Shown here piece after piece: positions 54,633 through 62,940 of a stretch of 64,000 bases of DNA. Source of the stretch: Mesorhizobium sp. AR02 (GTDB taxonomy: Bacteria; Pseudomonadota; Alphaproteobacteria; Rhizobiales; Rhizobiaceae); assembly GCF_024746835.1 (NCBI RefSeq), contig NZ_CP080531.1, positions 4,484,001 to 4,548,000 on the forward strand. Direction: 5' to 3'. The translations under genes and the position numbers were made by a program. The notes under the pieces were generated by a model, which searched no databases, was not told where the DNA came from, and saw only the letters and a list, made by a program, of their open reading frames with translations. The stretch's first letter is position 1; the number at the start of each line of letters is the position of its first letter.

Positions 54633-54890
54633 GTGCGCACCCCGGCAAGACCGCCGCTGGATGGCCTGAAGAAAAGGCTGGACCAAAGCCGGGCCGAACG
54701 CGCACGCATGCCGCGCGACGGCTTTTTGCGCGAAACCTTCGTCTTGCCGCGCTCCGATGCGCGGCTCAAGGCCAAAGAATGGTTCGAACGCTTTCCCAAA
54801 CAGGCCTACTGGACCGAGATCGAAAGCTGGTTCGAACGCCCGGGCGACCTGATCGAATTCACCATCAGGCGGTTGCCGGCGGCGGATTAA
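54633..54890 (+). CDS. Small basic protein of unknown function
   Basis: This 85-residue protein is not recognised. The start is most likely the GTG at 54633, with AAGGAG seven bases upstream. ATG and TTG starts further left would place the N-terminus inside a palindromic repeat. The sequence is rich in Arg, Lys and aromatic residues (LKKRLDQSRAERARMPRDG, AKEWFERFPKQAYWTEIESWFERPGDLIEF). There is no signal peptide. It converges on the next small gene with six bases between them. Confidence 0.5.
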   Translation: MRTPARPPLDGLKKRLDQSRAERARMPRDGFLRETFVLPRSDARLKAKEWFERFPKQAYWTEIESWFERPGDLIEFTIRRLPAAD

Positions 54891-54896
54891 TTGCTG

Positions 54897-55097
54897 TCAC
54901 AATGAGAACAGATCACGCAATCCTGGAGAATCCAAGATCAGGTTCTCGCCAAGCAGCCTGCCGAATTTATCGAACCCCATCTTCCGCGCCTCCTCGAAAC
55001 TCACTGACGTGTACAGGGTTGGCATGCCGCCGGAGTCGATCCGGTAGATCGTGATGAGCTGCGTCTCTTCCTCGGCCTGGATCAGGTGTCCCGGCAC
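54897..55097 (-). CDS. Small protein of unknown function (66 residues)
   Basis: This protein is not recognised. The start is set by a near-perfect ribosome site, AAAGGAGG, seven bases before a GTG at 55097. In-frame ATGs upstream have none. The product begins MPGHLIQAEEETQLITIYRID and ends LGENLILDSPGLRDLFSL. It is acidic and soluble. It lies 32 bases downstream of soxR on the same strand and may be co-transcribed with it. Confidence 0.6.
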   Translation of the reverse strand: MPGHLIQAEEETQLITIYRIDSGGMPTLYTSVSFEEARKMGFDKFGRLLGENLILDSPGLRDLFSL

Positions 55098-55129
55098 TGA
55101 TCTACCTCCTTTGTCGCGCTGCATTCCAT

Positions 55130-55573
55130 TCAAGGTGCAATCAACCTTCTCGCGCCGGTGCCTTCCCTTGCCAGCCGGTCGCCCTTGTTCCTGAGCGGGC
55201 ATTTGTCGATCGACATGCAGCCGCAGCCGATGCAGTCGGTCAGCCCGTCGCGCAGTTTCTTCAACTGGGCGATTTTGTGGTCGAGCCCGTCGCGCCAGGC
55301 GGTCGACAAAAGGTTCCAGTCGTCGCGCGTCGGCGTGCGGCCCTCGGGCAGTGATTCAAGTGCGGCACCGATTTCGGCGAGCGAGATGCCGACCTCCTGA
55401 GCGACCTTGATGATCGCCACCCGCCGCAGCACGTCGCGGCCGTAGCGGCGCTGGTTGCCTGACGTGCGGTGGCTGCGGATCAGCCCGCGCGTCTCATAAA
55501 AATGCAGTGCCGACACCGCGACACCGCTGCGCATGGCCACCTGGCCGACCGTCAATTCCGTTACTGGAGCCAT
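55130..55573 (-). CDS. soxR: SoxR, redox-sensing MerR-family activator
   Basis: This 147-residue protein has a MerR helix-turn-helix ([38 protein letters not shown]), a dimerisation helix and the [2Fe-2S] motif [12 protein letters not shown] (CX2CXCX5C). Oxidation of the cluster turns it into an activator. The ATG at 55573 gives the standard N-terminus. A SoxR box lies just upstream. In non-enteric bacteria SoxR usually responds to redox-active compounds and directly controls a few genes. Confidence 0.92.
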   Translation of the reverse strand: MAPVTELTVGQVAMRSGVAVSALHFYETRGLIRSHRTSGNQRRYGRDVLRRVAIIKVAQEVGISLAEIGAALESLPEGRTPTRDDWNLLSTAWRDGLDHKIAQLKKLRDGLTDCIGCGCMSIDKCPLRNKGDRLAREGTGARRLIAP

Positions 55574-55591
55574 TTCCCATTTTCCGCTTGA

Positions 55592-55609
55592 CCTCAAGTT
55601 AAGTTGAGC
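55592..55609. promoter_or_regulatory. SoxR binding site
   Basis: CCTCAAGTTAAGTTGAGC is an 18-base near-palindrome (CCTCAA six bases TTGAGC), close to the CCTCAA-N6-TTGAGG consensus of SoxR boxes. TTGACC at 55588 overlaps it as a possible -35 for rightward transcription. It lies 19 bases from the soxR start, so it may control soxR itself and a rightward transcript. Confidence 0.7.
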
Positions 55610-55734
55610 TTGTAGCGAAGAAACGTTGATTGGGCAAATGACAGGAGAAGGCGATGTGCGCCTGGGTGAGAATGGCTGGAGAAACCGCTGTCGTCGGCGA
55701 CGGCAAGCGTGGTGTCGTCGACGGGCTGCGGATC

Positions 55735-56193
55735 CTATCCGAGCTGCCGGACGGCTTCGCCCGCCACCATGGCGACGGAGAGCGCGACATTGATGCTGCG
55801 CGCCGCACCTTGCATCGGGATGGTCAGCCGCGCATCCACCGCCTGATGGACCGGATCCGGCACGCCTGCGGATTCGCGGCCGAACAGCAGGATGTCGCCG
55901 TCCGCGAAGCTGAAGTTGGTGTAGGGGGTCGTCGCTTTGGTCGACAGCAGCACCAGCCGATCCGCGCGGGCCTTGCGCCACTGCTCGAAGGCGTGCCAGT
56001 CGACATGCCGGGTCAGGGCAGCCATTTCGAGGTAATCCATGCCGGCACGCTTGAGCGCTTTGTCGGAAAGCGGAAAGCCGGCCGGCTCGATGATGTCGAC
56101 GCCAAGGCCGAGACAAGCGGCGAAGCGCAGGATTGTCCCGGTATTGCCGGCAATGTCAGGCTGGTAGAGCGCGATGCGGAGACGACAGTTCAT
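55735..56193 (-). CDS. trmL: tRNA (cytidine(34)-2'-O)-methyltransferase
   Basis: This 152-residue SPOUT methyltransferase has [32 protein letters not shown] at the N-terminus and the knot motifs [20 protein letters not shown] and [30 protein letters not shown]. Length and motifs fit TrmL, which methylates the wobble nucleotide of tRNA-Leu isoacceptors. It ends about 160 bases from soxR. Confidence 0.9.
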   Translation of the reverse strand: MNCRLRIALYQPDIAGNTGTILRFAACLGLGVDIIEPAGFPLSDKALKRAGMDYLEMAALTRHVDWHAFEQWRKARADRLVLLSTKATTPYTNFSFADGDILLFGRESAGVPDPVHQAVDARLTIPMQGAARSINVALSVAMVAGEAVRQLG

Positions 56194-56333
56194 TTCCGCA
56201 TCCTTCTAATAAGTGGCAGATCGGCCACAGCGGGGTCGTGGTTTTGGAAATTGCTGGACCTGCGGCTGGCCATTTTTTGCGAAGTCGGGTATACGGCCAA
56301 CATTGTCAACCCGAACCGATGGAGGGGAAACTC

Positions 56334-56411
56334 ATGATGACCATGCACATCCAGCGCCCCTCTCGTGGGCTTACCTGCCTGCCGGCGGTTTCGGTACGAC
56401 AATTCTCCTGA
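56334..56411 (+). CDS. Possible leader peptide (25 residues)
   Basis: A short frame from ATG at 56334 has a strong ribosome site (GGAGGGG six bases before). It reads MMTMHIQRPSRGLTCLPAVS and five more residues. It has no similarity I recognise. It is followed 29 bases later by a hairpin, then by direct repeats, a small gene and the ABC exporter genes. That order resembles a leader used to sense translation stress, but the function is inferred only from position. Confidence 0.4.
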   Translation: MMTMHIQRPSRGLTCLPAVSVRQFS

Positions 56412-56440
56412 CTCTCTAAGACTTGATCGCACCGATTCCC

Positions 56441-56459
56441 GCCGAAACACCTTTTCGGC
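56441..56459 (+). promoter_or_regulatory. Hairpin after the leader frame
   Basis: GCCGAAA / TTTCGGC, a perfect seven-base stem with a five-base loop, follows the short leader frame and precedes the ATG at 56478. It could be part of an attenuator or translational switch. Confidence 0.35.
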
Positions 56460-56520
56460 TCTCGAAGGAATCCTGCGATGTTTTTCAAAAAGTCAAAAGG
56501 GCTGAACGCCCCACCTGAGT

Positions 56521-56602
56521 GTGTCCAGACCGACACTTGTCGTGTCCAGACCGATGCCTGGCGTCGTGTCCAGACCGATGCTTGGCGTCGTGTCCAGACC
56601 GA
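56521..56602 (+). repeat. Four direct repeats of about 24 bases
   Basis: Units start at 56521 (21 bases), 56542, 56566 (24 bases each) and 56590 (partial), all beginning GTGTCCAGACCGA. Two are nearly identical. In the frame from 56478 they encode the repeat RVQTDAW. They lie between the possible leader frame and the next gene, and may be a regulator-binding array or a recent tandem expansion. Confidence 0.75.
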
Positions 56603-56684
56603 CGCGATGCATGCCTCCGGCCGAATGCCGGCGGACGACATTGCTTCGCCTTTTCATCTCTATTTTCACACGGAGGACGGACCG

Positions 56685-57080
56685 ATGTTCGATCCCTACA
56701 GAATACCTGGCTCAAGAAGCCTGCACGACCAGAAGATGGCGACCTGGGCGCTGCTGATCGGCGACACCTATTCGTCGGCGGTCCATGCCGAGGTCCGCCG
56801 CCGCCCGCATCGCGGCATGCTGCCGGATGTCGATTTTTCGCGCGCGGTGCCCGATCCGAGCCGGCCGTCGCTGGTGCGCCGGATCATCCGGCTGATCCGA
56901 CCGGGTGCGAAAATCCAGCTTGTCGACACCGCACCGTCAGGATCGGCAAACGAGCCTGTCGGCGAAAAGCCCGCGAGCCCCTATATTGCGCGAAGCAGGG
57001 CCGACGGTCCGGATGATTCCGGACCGTCGGCCCTGGGCGCCACACAGCCCGGGGACTTCGCACGTTCCCGCGCCGCGTAA
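56685..57080 (+). CDS. Small protein of unknown function (131 residues)
   Basis: This protein is not recognised. The ATG at 56685 has GGAGGA eight bases before it. The frame is also open from an ATG at 56478, which has its own GAAGGA site, but that longer form would include the tandem repeat. The product begins MFDPYRIPGSRSLHDQKMATWALLIG and has a basic middle (RPSLVRRIIRLIRPGAKIQ). The last part runs through a 17-base palindrome, so the true protein could differ near its end. It is followed 28 bases later by the ABC exporter genes. Confidence 0.5.
   Translation: MFDPYRIPGSRSLHDQKMATWALLIGDTYSSAVHAEVRRRPHRGMLPDVDFSRAVPDPSRPSLVRRIIRLIRPGAKIQLVDTAPSGSANEPVGEKPASPYIARSRADGPDDSGPSALGATQPGDFARSRAA
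56997..57034. repeat. Perfect 17-base inverted repeat before the ABC exporter genes
   Basis: AGGGCCGACGGTCCGGA / TCCGGACCGTCGGCCCT with loop TGAT. It lies within the 3' end of the preceding frame and 75 bases before the first ABC gene. No T run follows, so it may be an RNA switch element or a repeat rather than a simple terminator. Confidence 0.65.
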
Positions 57081-57108
57081 GCGGAAAACAGATTTGTGAG
57101 CATTTCTC

Positions 57109-59007
57109 ATGTTGTTCAGTTGGTTTGAAAAAAGGCTCAATCCGTTCCCGGCAGAGGAGCCGGTCGAGCCGCCCAAGACGCTGGTCGCCTTCTGCCTGCA
57201 CTACACGCGCGGCGCCTTGCCCTACATCATTCCGGACGCGGTCCTGATGACGTCGATCGCCATTGCCGAAGTGTGGATGTTCGGCTTCATGGGCCGCATC
57301 GTCGACTGGCTGTCGGGGCAGAACCGCGAGACCTTTCTTCAGACCGAGAGCTGGAAGCTCGCCGGCATGGCCTTCATCGTGCTGTTCGCGCTGCCGAGCA
57401 CGGTGTGGCTGCATTCGCTGCTCAACCAGCAGACGCTGATGGGCAATTATCCCATGCGCATCCGCTGGCAGGTGCATCGCTATCTTTTGAAGCAGTCGAT
57501 GGCCTTCTATCAGGACGAGTTCGCCGGCCGCATCGCCACCAAGTTGATGCAGACAGCGCTCGCCGTACGCGACTGCGTCATCAAGCTGATCGAGGTTCTC
57601 AACTACGTCATTGTCTACTTCCTCGGCATGCTTTTCATCGTCGGCTCGGCGGACTTTCGGTTGGCGGCACCACTCGTGGTCTGGCTGGTCGGCTATATCG
57701 CGCTGCTGCGTTACTTCATTCCCCGGCTCGGCAAGGTCGGCGAGGAGCAGGCCAATGCGCGCTCGACCATGACCGGCCGAGTCGTTGACAGCTACACCAA
57801 CATCCAGACGGTCAAGCTGTTCTCCCATGCGCGCCGCGAAGCCACTTTCGCCAAGGAGGGGATGGCCGGCTTCCTCAGCACGGTCTATCGCTCGATGCGG
57901 CTGGTGACGGTGCTCTACGGCCTGCTTTACATCCTCAATGCGCTGCTGCTGTTCTCGGTGACCGCGCTGTCGCTGTGGCTGTGGCTCGGCCAGGTGGTGA
58001 CGATTGGCGCCGTCGCCGTGGTCATTAGCCTGGTGCTCAGAATGTGGGGCATGTCGCAGTGGATCATGTGGGAGATGTCGGGCCTGTTCGAAAACATCGG
58101 CACGGTGCAGGACGGGATTGCCTCGATCTCGCTGCCACGCCTGGTCGAGGACAGGCCGGATGCGAAGGAGATCAGCGTTTCCAGGGGTGAGATCCGCTTC
58201 GAGGACATCCGCTTCCACTACGGCAAGCAGAAGGGCGTCATCGAAAACCTGTCGCTGGCGGTGAAGCCGGGCGAGAAGGTCGGCATTGTCGGCCGCTCGG
58301 GCGCCGGCAAGTCGACGCTGGTCAATCTGCTGCTGCGCTTCTACGATTTGGAAAGCGGCCGGATCCTCATCGACGGCCAGGAGATCGCCGGTGTGAAGCA
58401 GGATTCGCTGCGCGCCCAGATCGGCATGGTGACGCAGGACACCTCGCTTTTGCATCGTTCGGTGCGCGAGAACATCCTTTATGGCCGGCCGGACGCCAGC
58501 GACGAAATGCTTGTCGAGGCGGCGCGGCGCGCCGAGGCGCTGGACTTCATCGGCGGGCTTTCGGACCACAAGGGCCGCAAGGGTTTCGATGCCTATGTCG
58601 GTGACCGCGGCGTCAAATTGTCCGGCGGCCAGCGGCAACGCATCGCTATTGCTCGCGTTATGTTGAAGGACGCACCGATACTTATCCTTGACGAGGCGAC
58701 GTCGGCGCTGGATTCCGAGGCGGAAGCGGCCATTCAGGAGAACCTCTACAAGCTCATGCAGGGCAAGACCGTCATTGCCATCGCCCACCGGCTGTCGACC
58801 ATCGCGGCGATGGACAGGCTTGTGGTGATGGACCAGGGTCGGGTCATCGAGGAAGGTTCGCACGAGGACCTGGTCGCCAGGGGCGGGCTCTACGCGCAGC
58901 TTTGGCAGCGCCAGTCGGGCGGGTTCCTGCTTGAGGACATCCCGGCCGACGTCGCCAACGACATCGTTGCCAACGACATTGGCGCAAAGGGCCAAGCTGC
59001 CGAATGA
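57109..59007 (+). CDS. ABC exporter, first half-transporter (fused permease-ATPase)
   Basis: This 632-residue protein has a six-helix membrane domain in about the first 330 residues. The ATPase follows: Walker A GRSGAGKSTL, Q-loop region GMVTQDTSLLH, signature LSGGQRQRIAIARVM, Walker B ILILDEATSALDSE and switch IAHRLSTIAAMD. The active-site residues appear intact. It overlaps the next gene by four bases, and the two halves probably form a heterodimer. Substrates of such exporters are drugs, lipids or peptides. Confidence 0.92.
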   Translation: MLFSWFEKRLNPFPAEEPVEPPKTLVAFCLHYTRGALPYIIPDAVLMTSIAIAEVWMFGFMGRIVDWLSGQNRETFLQTESWKLAGMAFIVLFALPSTVWLHSLLNQQTLMGNYPMRIRWQVHRYLLKQSMAFYQDEFAGRIATKLMQTALAVRDCVIKLIEVLNYVIVYFLGMLFIVGSADFRLAAPLVVWLVGYIALLRYFIPRLGKVGEEQANARSTMTGRVVDSYTNIQTVKLFSHARREATFAKEGMAGFLSTVYRSMRLVTVLYGLLYILNALLLFSVTALSLWLWLGQVVTIGAVAVVISLVLRMWGMSQWIMWEMSGLFENIGTVQDGIASISLPRLVEDRPDAKEISVSRGEIRFEDIRFHYGKQKGVIENLSLAVKPGEKVGIVGRSGAGKSTLVNLLLRFYDLESGRILIDGQEIAGVKQDSLRAQIGMVTQDTSLLHRSVRENILYGRPDASDEMLVEAARRAEALDFIGGLSDHKGRKGFDAYVGDRGVKLSGGQRQRIAIARVMLKDAPILILDEATSALDSEAEAAIQENLYKLMQGKTVIAIAHRLSTIAAMDRLVVMDQGRVIEEGSHEDLVARGGLYAQLWQRQSGGFLLEDIPADVANDIVANDIGAKGQAAE

Positions 59008-60887
59008 TGACAGCCGTTTATCGCTGGTTCGAGAACTGGGTCTATCCGTTCAGGGAGCCGGCGAATCTTCGGCCACCGTCGAGCGTCGGCGGGTTTCTCT
59101 GGCACTATGTCGGCCAGGCGAAGTTCGCCTTCTTCGCCATGCTGGTCATCGGCGGCATCGCGCCGCTGGTCGAAGCCGGCCTGTTCTACTTCGTCGGGCG
59201 GCTGGTCGACATCCTCGACCAGCTTCCCGGCGAGCGCAGCTGGCATGCGCTGTGGACCGCCGCCGGCCCCGAGCTGGTGTTCATGATCGCGGTCGTGCTG
59301 GTCATCCGCACCATCGTCGTCGGCCTGTCGGCGCTGGTCGACGAGCAGACGATCACGCCTGGCTTCTACAATCTGGTGCGCTGGCAGGCGCATCGGCACG
59401 TCTCGCGCCAGTCCTATGCCTTCTTCCAGAACGATTTTGCCGGCCGCATCGCCACAAAAGTCTGGCAGGCGGGGCAGGCGACCGGCGACCTGATGGAAAG
59501 CTTCATCGAGGTCGTCTGGTTCATGCTCGTCTATACGGTGACGACGCTGGCGCTGGTCGCAGGGCTCGATCTCAGGCTGGCGGCGCTGGTGGTGGTCTGG
59601 ATCGTGGCCTTTGGCTGGCTGGCCAGGCTCTATCTGCCGGCGATCCGCAAACACGCCGAGGCGACCGCCGAGGCGGGCTCGATGATCAATGGCCGCATCG
59701 TCGATTCCTATTCCAACGTGCAGACGCTGAAACTGTTTTCGGCCGACGGCGACGACCGCTACATCAGGAACGGTTTCGACATCTATCTCGATGCACTGCG
59801 CCCGTTCACCCGCCGGCTGACCGGCGTGCGGATGGCGCTGACGACGCTGTCGGGCATCATGATCACCGCGATCGGCTGTTTTGCCGTCTATCTCTGGGTC
59901 GAGGGCTCGATCACCGTCGGCGCGGTCGCCTTCACGCTGTCGCTGGTGCTCAGGCTCAACATGCTGCTTGGCCGGCTGATGATGCAGCTCAACGGCATAT
60001 TGCGGAACCTTGGCGTGCTGGAGAACTCCAAGGCGCTGATCTCGCAGCCGCTCGGCCTCATCGATGCGCCCGATGCCAGGGAGCTCGTCGTGGCGGGTGG
60101 GCGTATCGACGTGAAAAATGTCGAGTTCCACTACGGCAAGGGTTTCGGCGTGCTGAACGGCATCGACCTCGTCGTCAAGCCGGGCGAGAAGGTCGGTCTG
60201 GTCGGGCCGTCGGGTGCCGGCAAGACGACGCTCGCCAATCTGATCCTGCGCCTCTACGATCTTGAGAGCGGCAAGATCCTGATCGACGGACAGGACGTCG
60301 CCGATGTCGCGCAAAATTCGCTGCGCGCCAATATCGGCGTCGTCAGCCAGGATACGGCCCTGTTCCACCGTTCGCTGCGCGACAACATCAAGCTCGGCAT
60401 GCCGGACGCGACCGACGCGGAGGTGATCGCGGCGGCGAGGAAGGCCGAGGCGCACGAGTTCATCCTGGGCCTGCGCGACAACAGGGATCGCGCCGGCTAC
60501 GAAGCCTTTGTCGGCGAGCGCGGCGTGAAACTGTCGGGCGGCCAGCGTCAGCGCGTGGCGATCGCGCGTGTCTTCCTCAAGGATGCGCCGATCCTGATCC
60601 TCGACGAGGCGACCTCGGCGCTCGATTCCGACATCGAGGCGGCGATTCAGGAGAATCTCACCCGGCTGATGGAGAACAAGACGGTCATCGCCATCGCCCA
60701 CCGGCTGTCGACGATCGCCGCCCTCGACCGCCTTGTCGTGCTGGACGGCGGCCGCATCGTCGAGCAAGGCACGCATGACGAGCTGGTGGCGCTCGACGGG
60801 CTTTATGCGCGGCTGTGGAAGCGGCAGTCCGGCGGCTTCCTCTATCACGAGGAAAGCGTGCTGGAAGAGACGCGGCCGGCGGAGTAG
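59004..60887 (+). CDS. ABC exporter, second half-transporter (fused permease-ATPase)
   Basis: This 627-residue protein is similar in layout to its upstream neighbour: six membrane helices, then the ATPase with Walker A GPSGAGKTTL, signature LSGGQRQRVAIARVF, Walker B ILILDEATSALDSD and IAHRLSTIAALD. Both subunits keep canonical catalytic Glu residues, unlike heterodimers with one degenerate site. The two share strong similarity (for example IQENL and RQSGGFL endings), suggesting a gene duplication. The following GNAT gene starts five bases after the stop. Confidence 0.92.
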   Translation: MMTAVYRWFENWVYPFREPANLRPPSSVGGFLWHYVGQAKFAFFAMLVIGGIAPLVEAGLFYFVGRLVDILDQLPGERSWHALWTAAGPELVFMIAVVLVIRTIVVGLSALVDEQTITPGFYNLVRWQAHRHVSRQSYAFFQNDFAGRIATKVWQAGQATGDLMESFIEVVWFMLVYTVTTLALVAGLDLRLAALVVVWIVAFGWLARLYLPAIRKHAEATAEAGSMINGRIVDSYSNVQTLKLFSADGDDRYIRNGFDIYLDALRPFTRRLTGVRMALTTLSGIMITAIGCFAVYLWVEGSITVGAVAFTLSLVLRLNMLLGRLMMQLNGILRNLGVLENSKALISQPLGLIDAPDARELVVAGGRIDVKNVEFHYGKGFGVLNGIDLVVKPGEKVGLVGPSGAGKTTLANLILRLYDLESGKILIDGQDVADVAQNSLRANIGVVSQDTALFHRSLRDNIKLGMPDATDAEVIAAARKAEAHEFILGLRDNRDRAGYEAFVGERGVKLSGGQRQRVAIARVFLKDAPILILDEATSALDSDIEAAIQENLTRLMENKTVIAIAHRLSTIAALDRLVVLDGGRIVEQGTHDELVALDGLYARLWKRQSGGFLYHEESVLEETRPAE

Positions 60888-60891
60888 GCGC

Positions 60892-61386
60892 ATGGGTGGG
60901 ACGCCAGAGGTCAACCCGGAGATCGGCTATCTGCTCAGGCGGCTCCGGCCGACCGCGCCGGCCTTCGACAGGCTGAAGGACGAGAGCCGGCTGGAAGGCT
61001 ACTGGATGCTGGTGCGCCTGGCGGATGGCTGGGCAAGCGGGCATAACTCTGGCGGCCGCAACAAGTTCCTGAAGCGGGGCGAGGCGCTTTACGGGGCATG
61101 GCATGGCCGGGAGCTCGCCGGTGTCTGCGGGCTGAACATCGATCCCTATGTCGAGGGCAAGGATCAGGGTCGGGTCCGGCACCTGTTCGTCAGCGCGCCT
61201 CACCGCCGCGCCGGCCTTGGCCGCATGCTGGTCGAGACCGTCATCGATAGGGCTCGCCAGTATTTCACGGTGTTGAACACCCGCGCGCCGCCGGAAGCCT
61301 TCGGCTTCTATGAAGGGCTTGGCTTTCGGCGCGTCGCAGGCGAAGAATTCGTCACCCACCGCTTCGTGCTCGGGAAGGGGAACTGA
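60892..61386 (+). CDS. GNAT-family N-acetyltransferase
   Basis: This 164-residue protein has a GNAT core: GAWHGRELAGVCGLNIDPYVEGKDQGRVRHLFVSAPHRRAGLGRMLVETV (acetyl-CoA loop RRAGLG) and the C-terminal AFGFYEGLGFRRVAGEEFVTHRFVL. The ATG at 60892 with GGAG upstream lies just after the ABC stop, so it is probably co-transcribed with the exporter. An acetyl acceptor related to the exported compound is possible but not shown. Confidence 0.85.
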   Translation: MGGTPEVNPEIGYLLRRLRPTAPAFDRLKDESRLEGYWMLVRLADGWASGHNSGGRNKFLKRGEALYGAWHGRELAGVCGLNIDPYVEGKDQGRVRHLFVSAPHRRAGLGRMLVETVIDRARQYFTVLNTRAPPEAFGFYEGLGFRRVAGEEFVTHRFVLGKGN

Positions 61387-61387
61387 A

Positions 61388-61699
61388 ATGTCCTTGCGTC
61401 CGCCATCTCATCTTGCTGGCTCGTCGGCCGCCGAAGCGGCCTTCGACGCGCTCGGCCATGAAATCCTGGCCGAGAAAGCCGCGGCACTCGGCCGTGCTGG
61501 CCAAAAGGTCGAGGAAACGCTGGCTCGGCTAAGCGACAATGCAGACGAGGAACTGCGTCCCCGGCTTCTCAAGGAGGCTGCTGTGGCCGTGCACGCCTAT
61601 TTCATCCAGCGCGAACTTTGCGGCCTGCGCAGGCACGAGGCCGTCATCCGCGAGTATGGCATACCCAAGGCGGTGCTTGTCCGGTTGGGGGCGATGTAA
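61388..61699 (+). CDS. Small helical protein of unknown function (103 residues)
   Basis: The start at 61388 overlaps the end region of the GNAT gene (its ribosome site AAGGGGA lies in the last GNAT codons). The protein is soluble, Ala/Glu/Leu-rich and helical (SSAAEAAFDALGHEILAEKAA, LKEAAVAVHAYFIQRELCGLRRHEAVIREYGIPKAVLVRLG). It resembles short uncharacterised Rhizobiales proteins. It is the last gene of the rightward exporter group. Confidence 0.65.
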   Translation: MSLRPPSHLAGSSAAEAAFDALGHEILAEKAAALGRAGQKVEETLARLSDNADEELRPRLLKEAAVAVHAYFIQRELCGLRRHEAVIREYGIPKAVLVRLGAM

Positions 61700-61702
61700 G
61701 GA

Positions 61703-62047
61703 TCATTCGAGCCATTCGGTGATGAACTTGCCGTTCTCGTGAATGTCGGTGGTTTCCAGGGGACCCGGACCGAGATTGGTGAATTTGTGCGGCGTGTGGG
61801 GCGGCACGATGACAATCTGGCCGGCGGAAGCCTCGATTTCCTGGTCGCCGACGGTGAACAGGCCGGTACCCTGGCGGATGATGAATATCTCTGCGTAAGG
61901 GTGGGCGTGCAGCCGCGGGCCGCCGCCGACATCGGGCAGGTAGTTGAAGATCAGGCAGGAGTTGGAGCCGTAGGCACCGCATTGCAACTCGCCCTTCCAG
62001 TGGTCGGAGCGAACTGCCCATTCCTCACGGTCTATGACGTGTGCCAT
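61703..62047 (-). CDS. Cupin-domain protein
   Basis: This 114-residue single cupin shows the two motifs: GPRLHAHPYAEIFIIRQGTGLF with metal-ligand His residues and Glu, and IVIVPPHTPHKFTNLG with the second His pair. Such small cupins may be dioxygenases, isomerases or ligand-binding proteins. It converges on the exporter group with three bases between. Confidence 0.85.
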   Translation of the reverse strand: MAHVIDREEWAVRSDHWKGELQCGAYGSNSCLIFNYLPDVGGGPRLHAHPYAEIFIIRQGTGLFTVGDQEIEASAGQIVIVPPHTPHKFTNLGPGPLETTDIHENGKFITEWLE

Positions 62048-62362
62048 GCCTGGGAGGATAGATCACACCAACGCCCCGTGTCGAGGCAAGCTACAGGCTC
62101 GGATTTTGCTGATATTTCCCGGTTGTTTAGCCGCCTTTTGCGGCCATTCGCCGTCCCGCCAGGCAATAGGGGATTTTGTCCCCGCGACAATCTGCCCTTG
62201 TGCCTTGACCCGTCTGGACAAAAACGGGCTTCACGCATAAACCGAAGTCCAAATGCCGGAGGAATTCGCTAGCCTGTTCGCCATGCGCTGTCGGGTTGGC
62301 GTGATTGAGCGGGGAACAAGGCTCGGCCACCGGCGCGGAAGAGGCGAAAGGATCAGGCACCC
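62048..62362. other. Promoter region of petA
   Basis: This 315-base gap between the divergent cupin and petA genes should hold the fbc (petABC) promoter. TTGACC near 62209 is a possible -35, but no clear -10 at proper spacing was found. GGGGATTTTGTCCCC (about 62168-62182) can form a small hairpin. No gene is supported. Confidence 0.35.
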
Positions 62363-62923
62363 GTGAGCGCAACCGACATCCACGATCCCAATCGTCGAGA
62401 TTTTCTTTATGTCGCCACGGGCATGGCCGCTGTGGTCGGGGCCGGTGCCGTCGCCTGGCCGTTCATCGACCAGATGCGTCCCGATGCCTCGACGCTGGCG
62501 CTCGCTTCAGTCGAAGTCGATGTCGCCTCGCTGACGCCTGGCATGTCGCTGATCGTCAAGTGGCGCGGCAAGCCGGTCGTGGTGCGCAACCGCACCGAAA
62601 AGGAAATGAAGGACGGCGAGGCCGTCAACCTTTCCGATCTGAAGGATCCGATCGCCCGCAACGCCAATCTGCCGTCCGACGCGCCGGCGACCGACGCCAA
62701 CCGCACCACGCCGGGCAAGGAAGCCTGGATGGTGATGGTTCAGGTCTGCACGCATCTCGGCTGCATTCCGCTCGGCCAGGAAGGCGATTTCGGCGGCTGG
62801 TTCTGCCCGTGCCATGGTTCGCAATACGACACCGCCGGCCGCATCCGCAAAGGCCCGGCGCCTGAGAACATGGCTGTGCCGTTATTCAAGTTCATTTCCG
62901 ATACCAAGATCCTTATCGGTTGA
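62363..62923 (+). CDS. petA: Ubiquinol-cytochrome c reductase, Rieske iron-sulfur subunit
   Basis: This 186-residue protein is read from a GTG at 62363. A Tat-type signal ([18 protein letters not shown]) anchors it in the membrane. The Rieske cluster motifs are CTHLGC and CPCHGSQYD, with a disulfide between the inner Cys residues, followed by [10 protein letters not shown]. It passes electrons from ubiquinol to cytochrome c1. petB follows 17 bases later. Confidence 0.95.
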   Translation: MSATDIHDPNRRDFLYVATGMAAVVGAGAVAWPFIDQMRPDASTLALASVEVDVASLTPGMSLIVKWRGKPVVVRNRTEKEMKDGEAVNLSDLKDPIARNANLPSDAPATDANRTTPGKEAWMVMVQVCTHLGCIPLGQEGDFGGWFCPCHGSQYDTAGRIRKGPAPENMAVPLFKFISDTKILIG

Positions 62924-62940
62924 GGCAGGGGGATATTTCG

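Noticed and set aside
56521..56602. CRISPR array
   Set aside because: The units are contiguous direct repeats without spacers, only four of them, and no cas gene is near.
56884..60914. Two long minus-strand frames (703 and 674 codons)
   Set aside because: They mirror the two ABC exporter genes and resemble each other only because those genes are paralogues.
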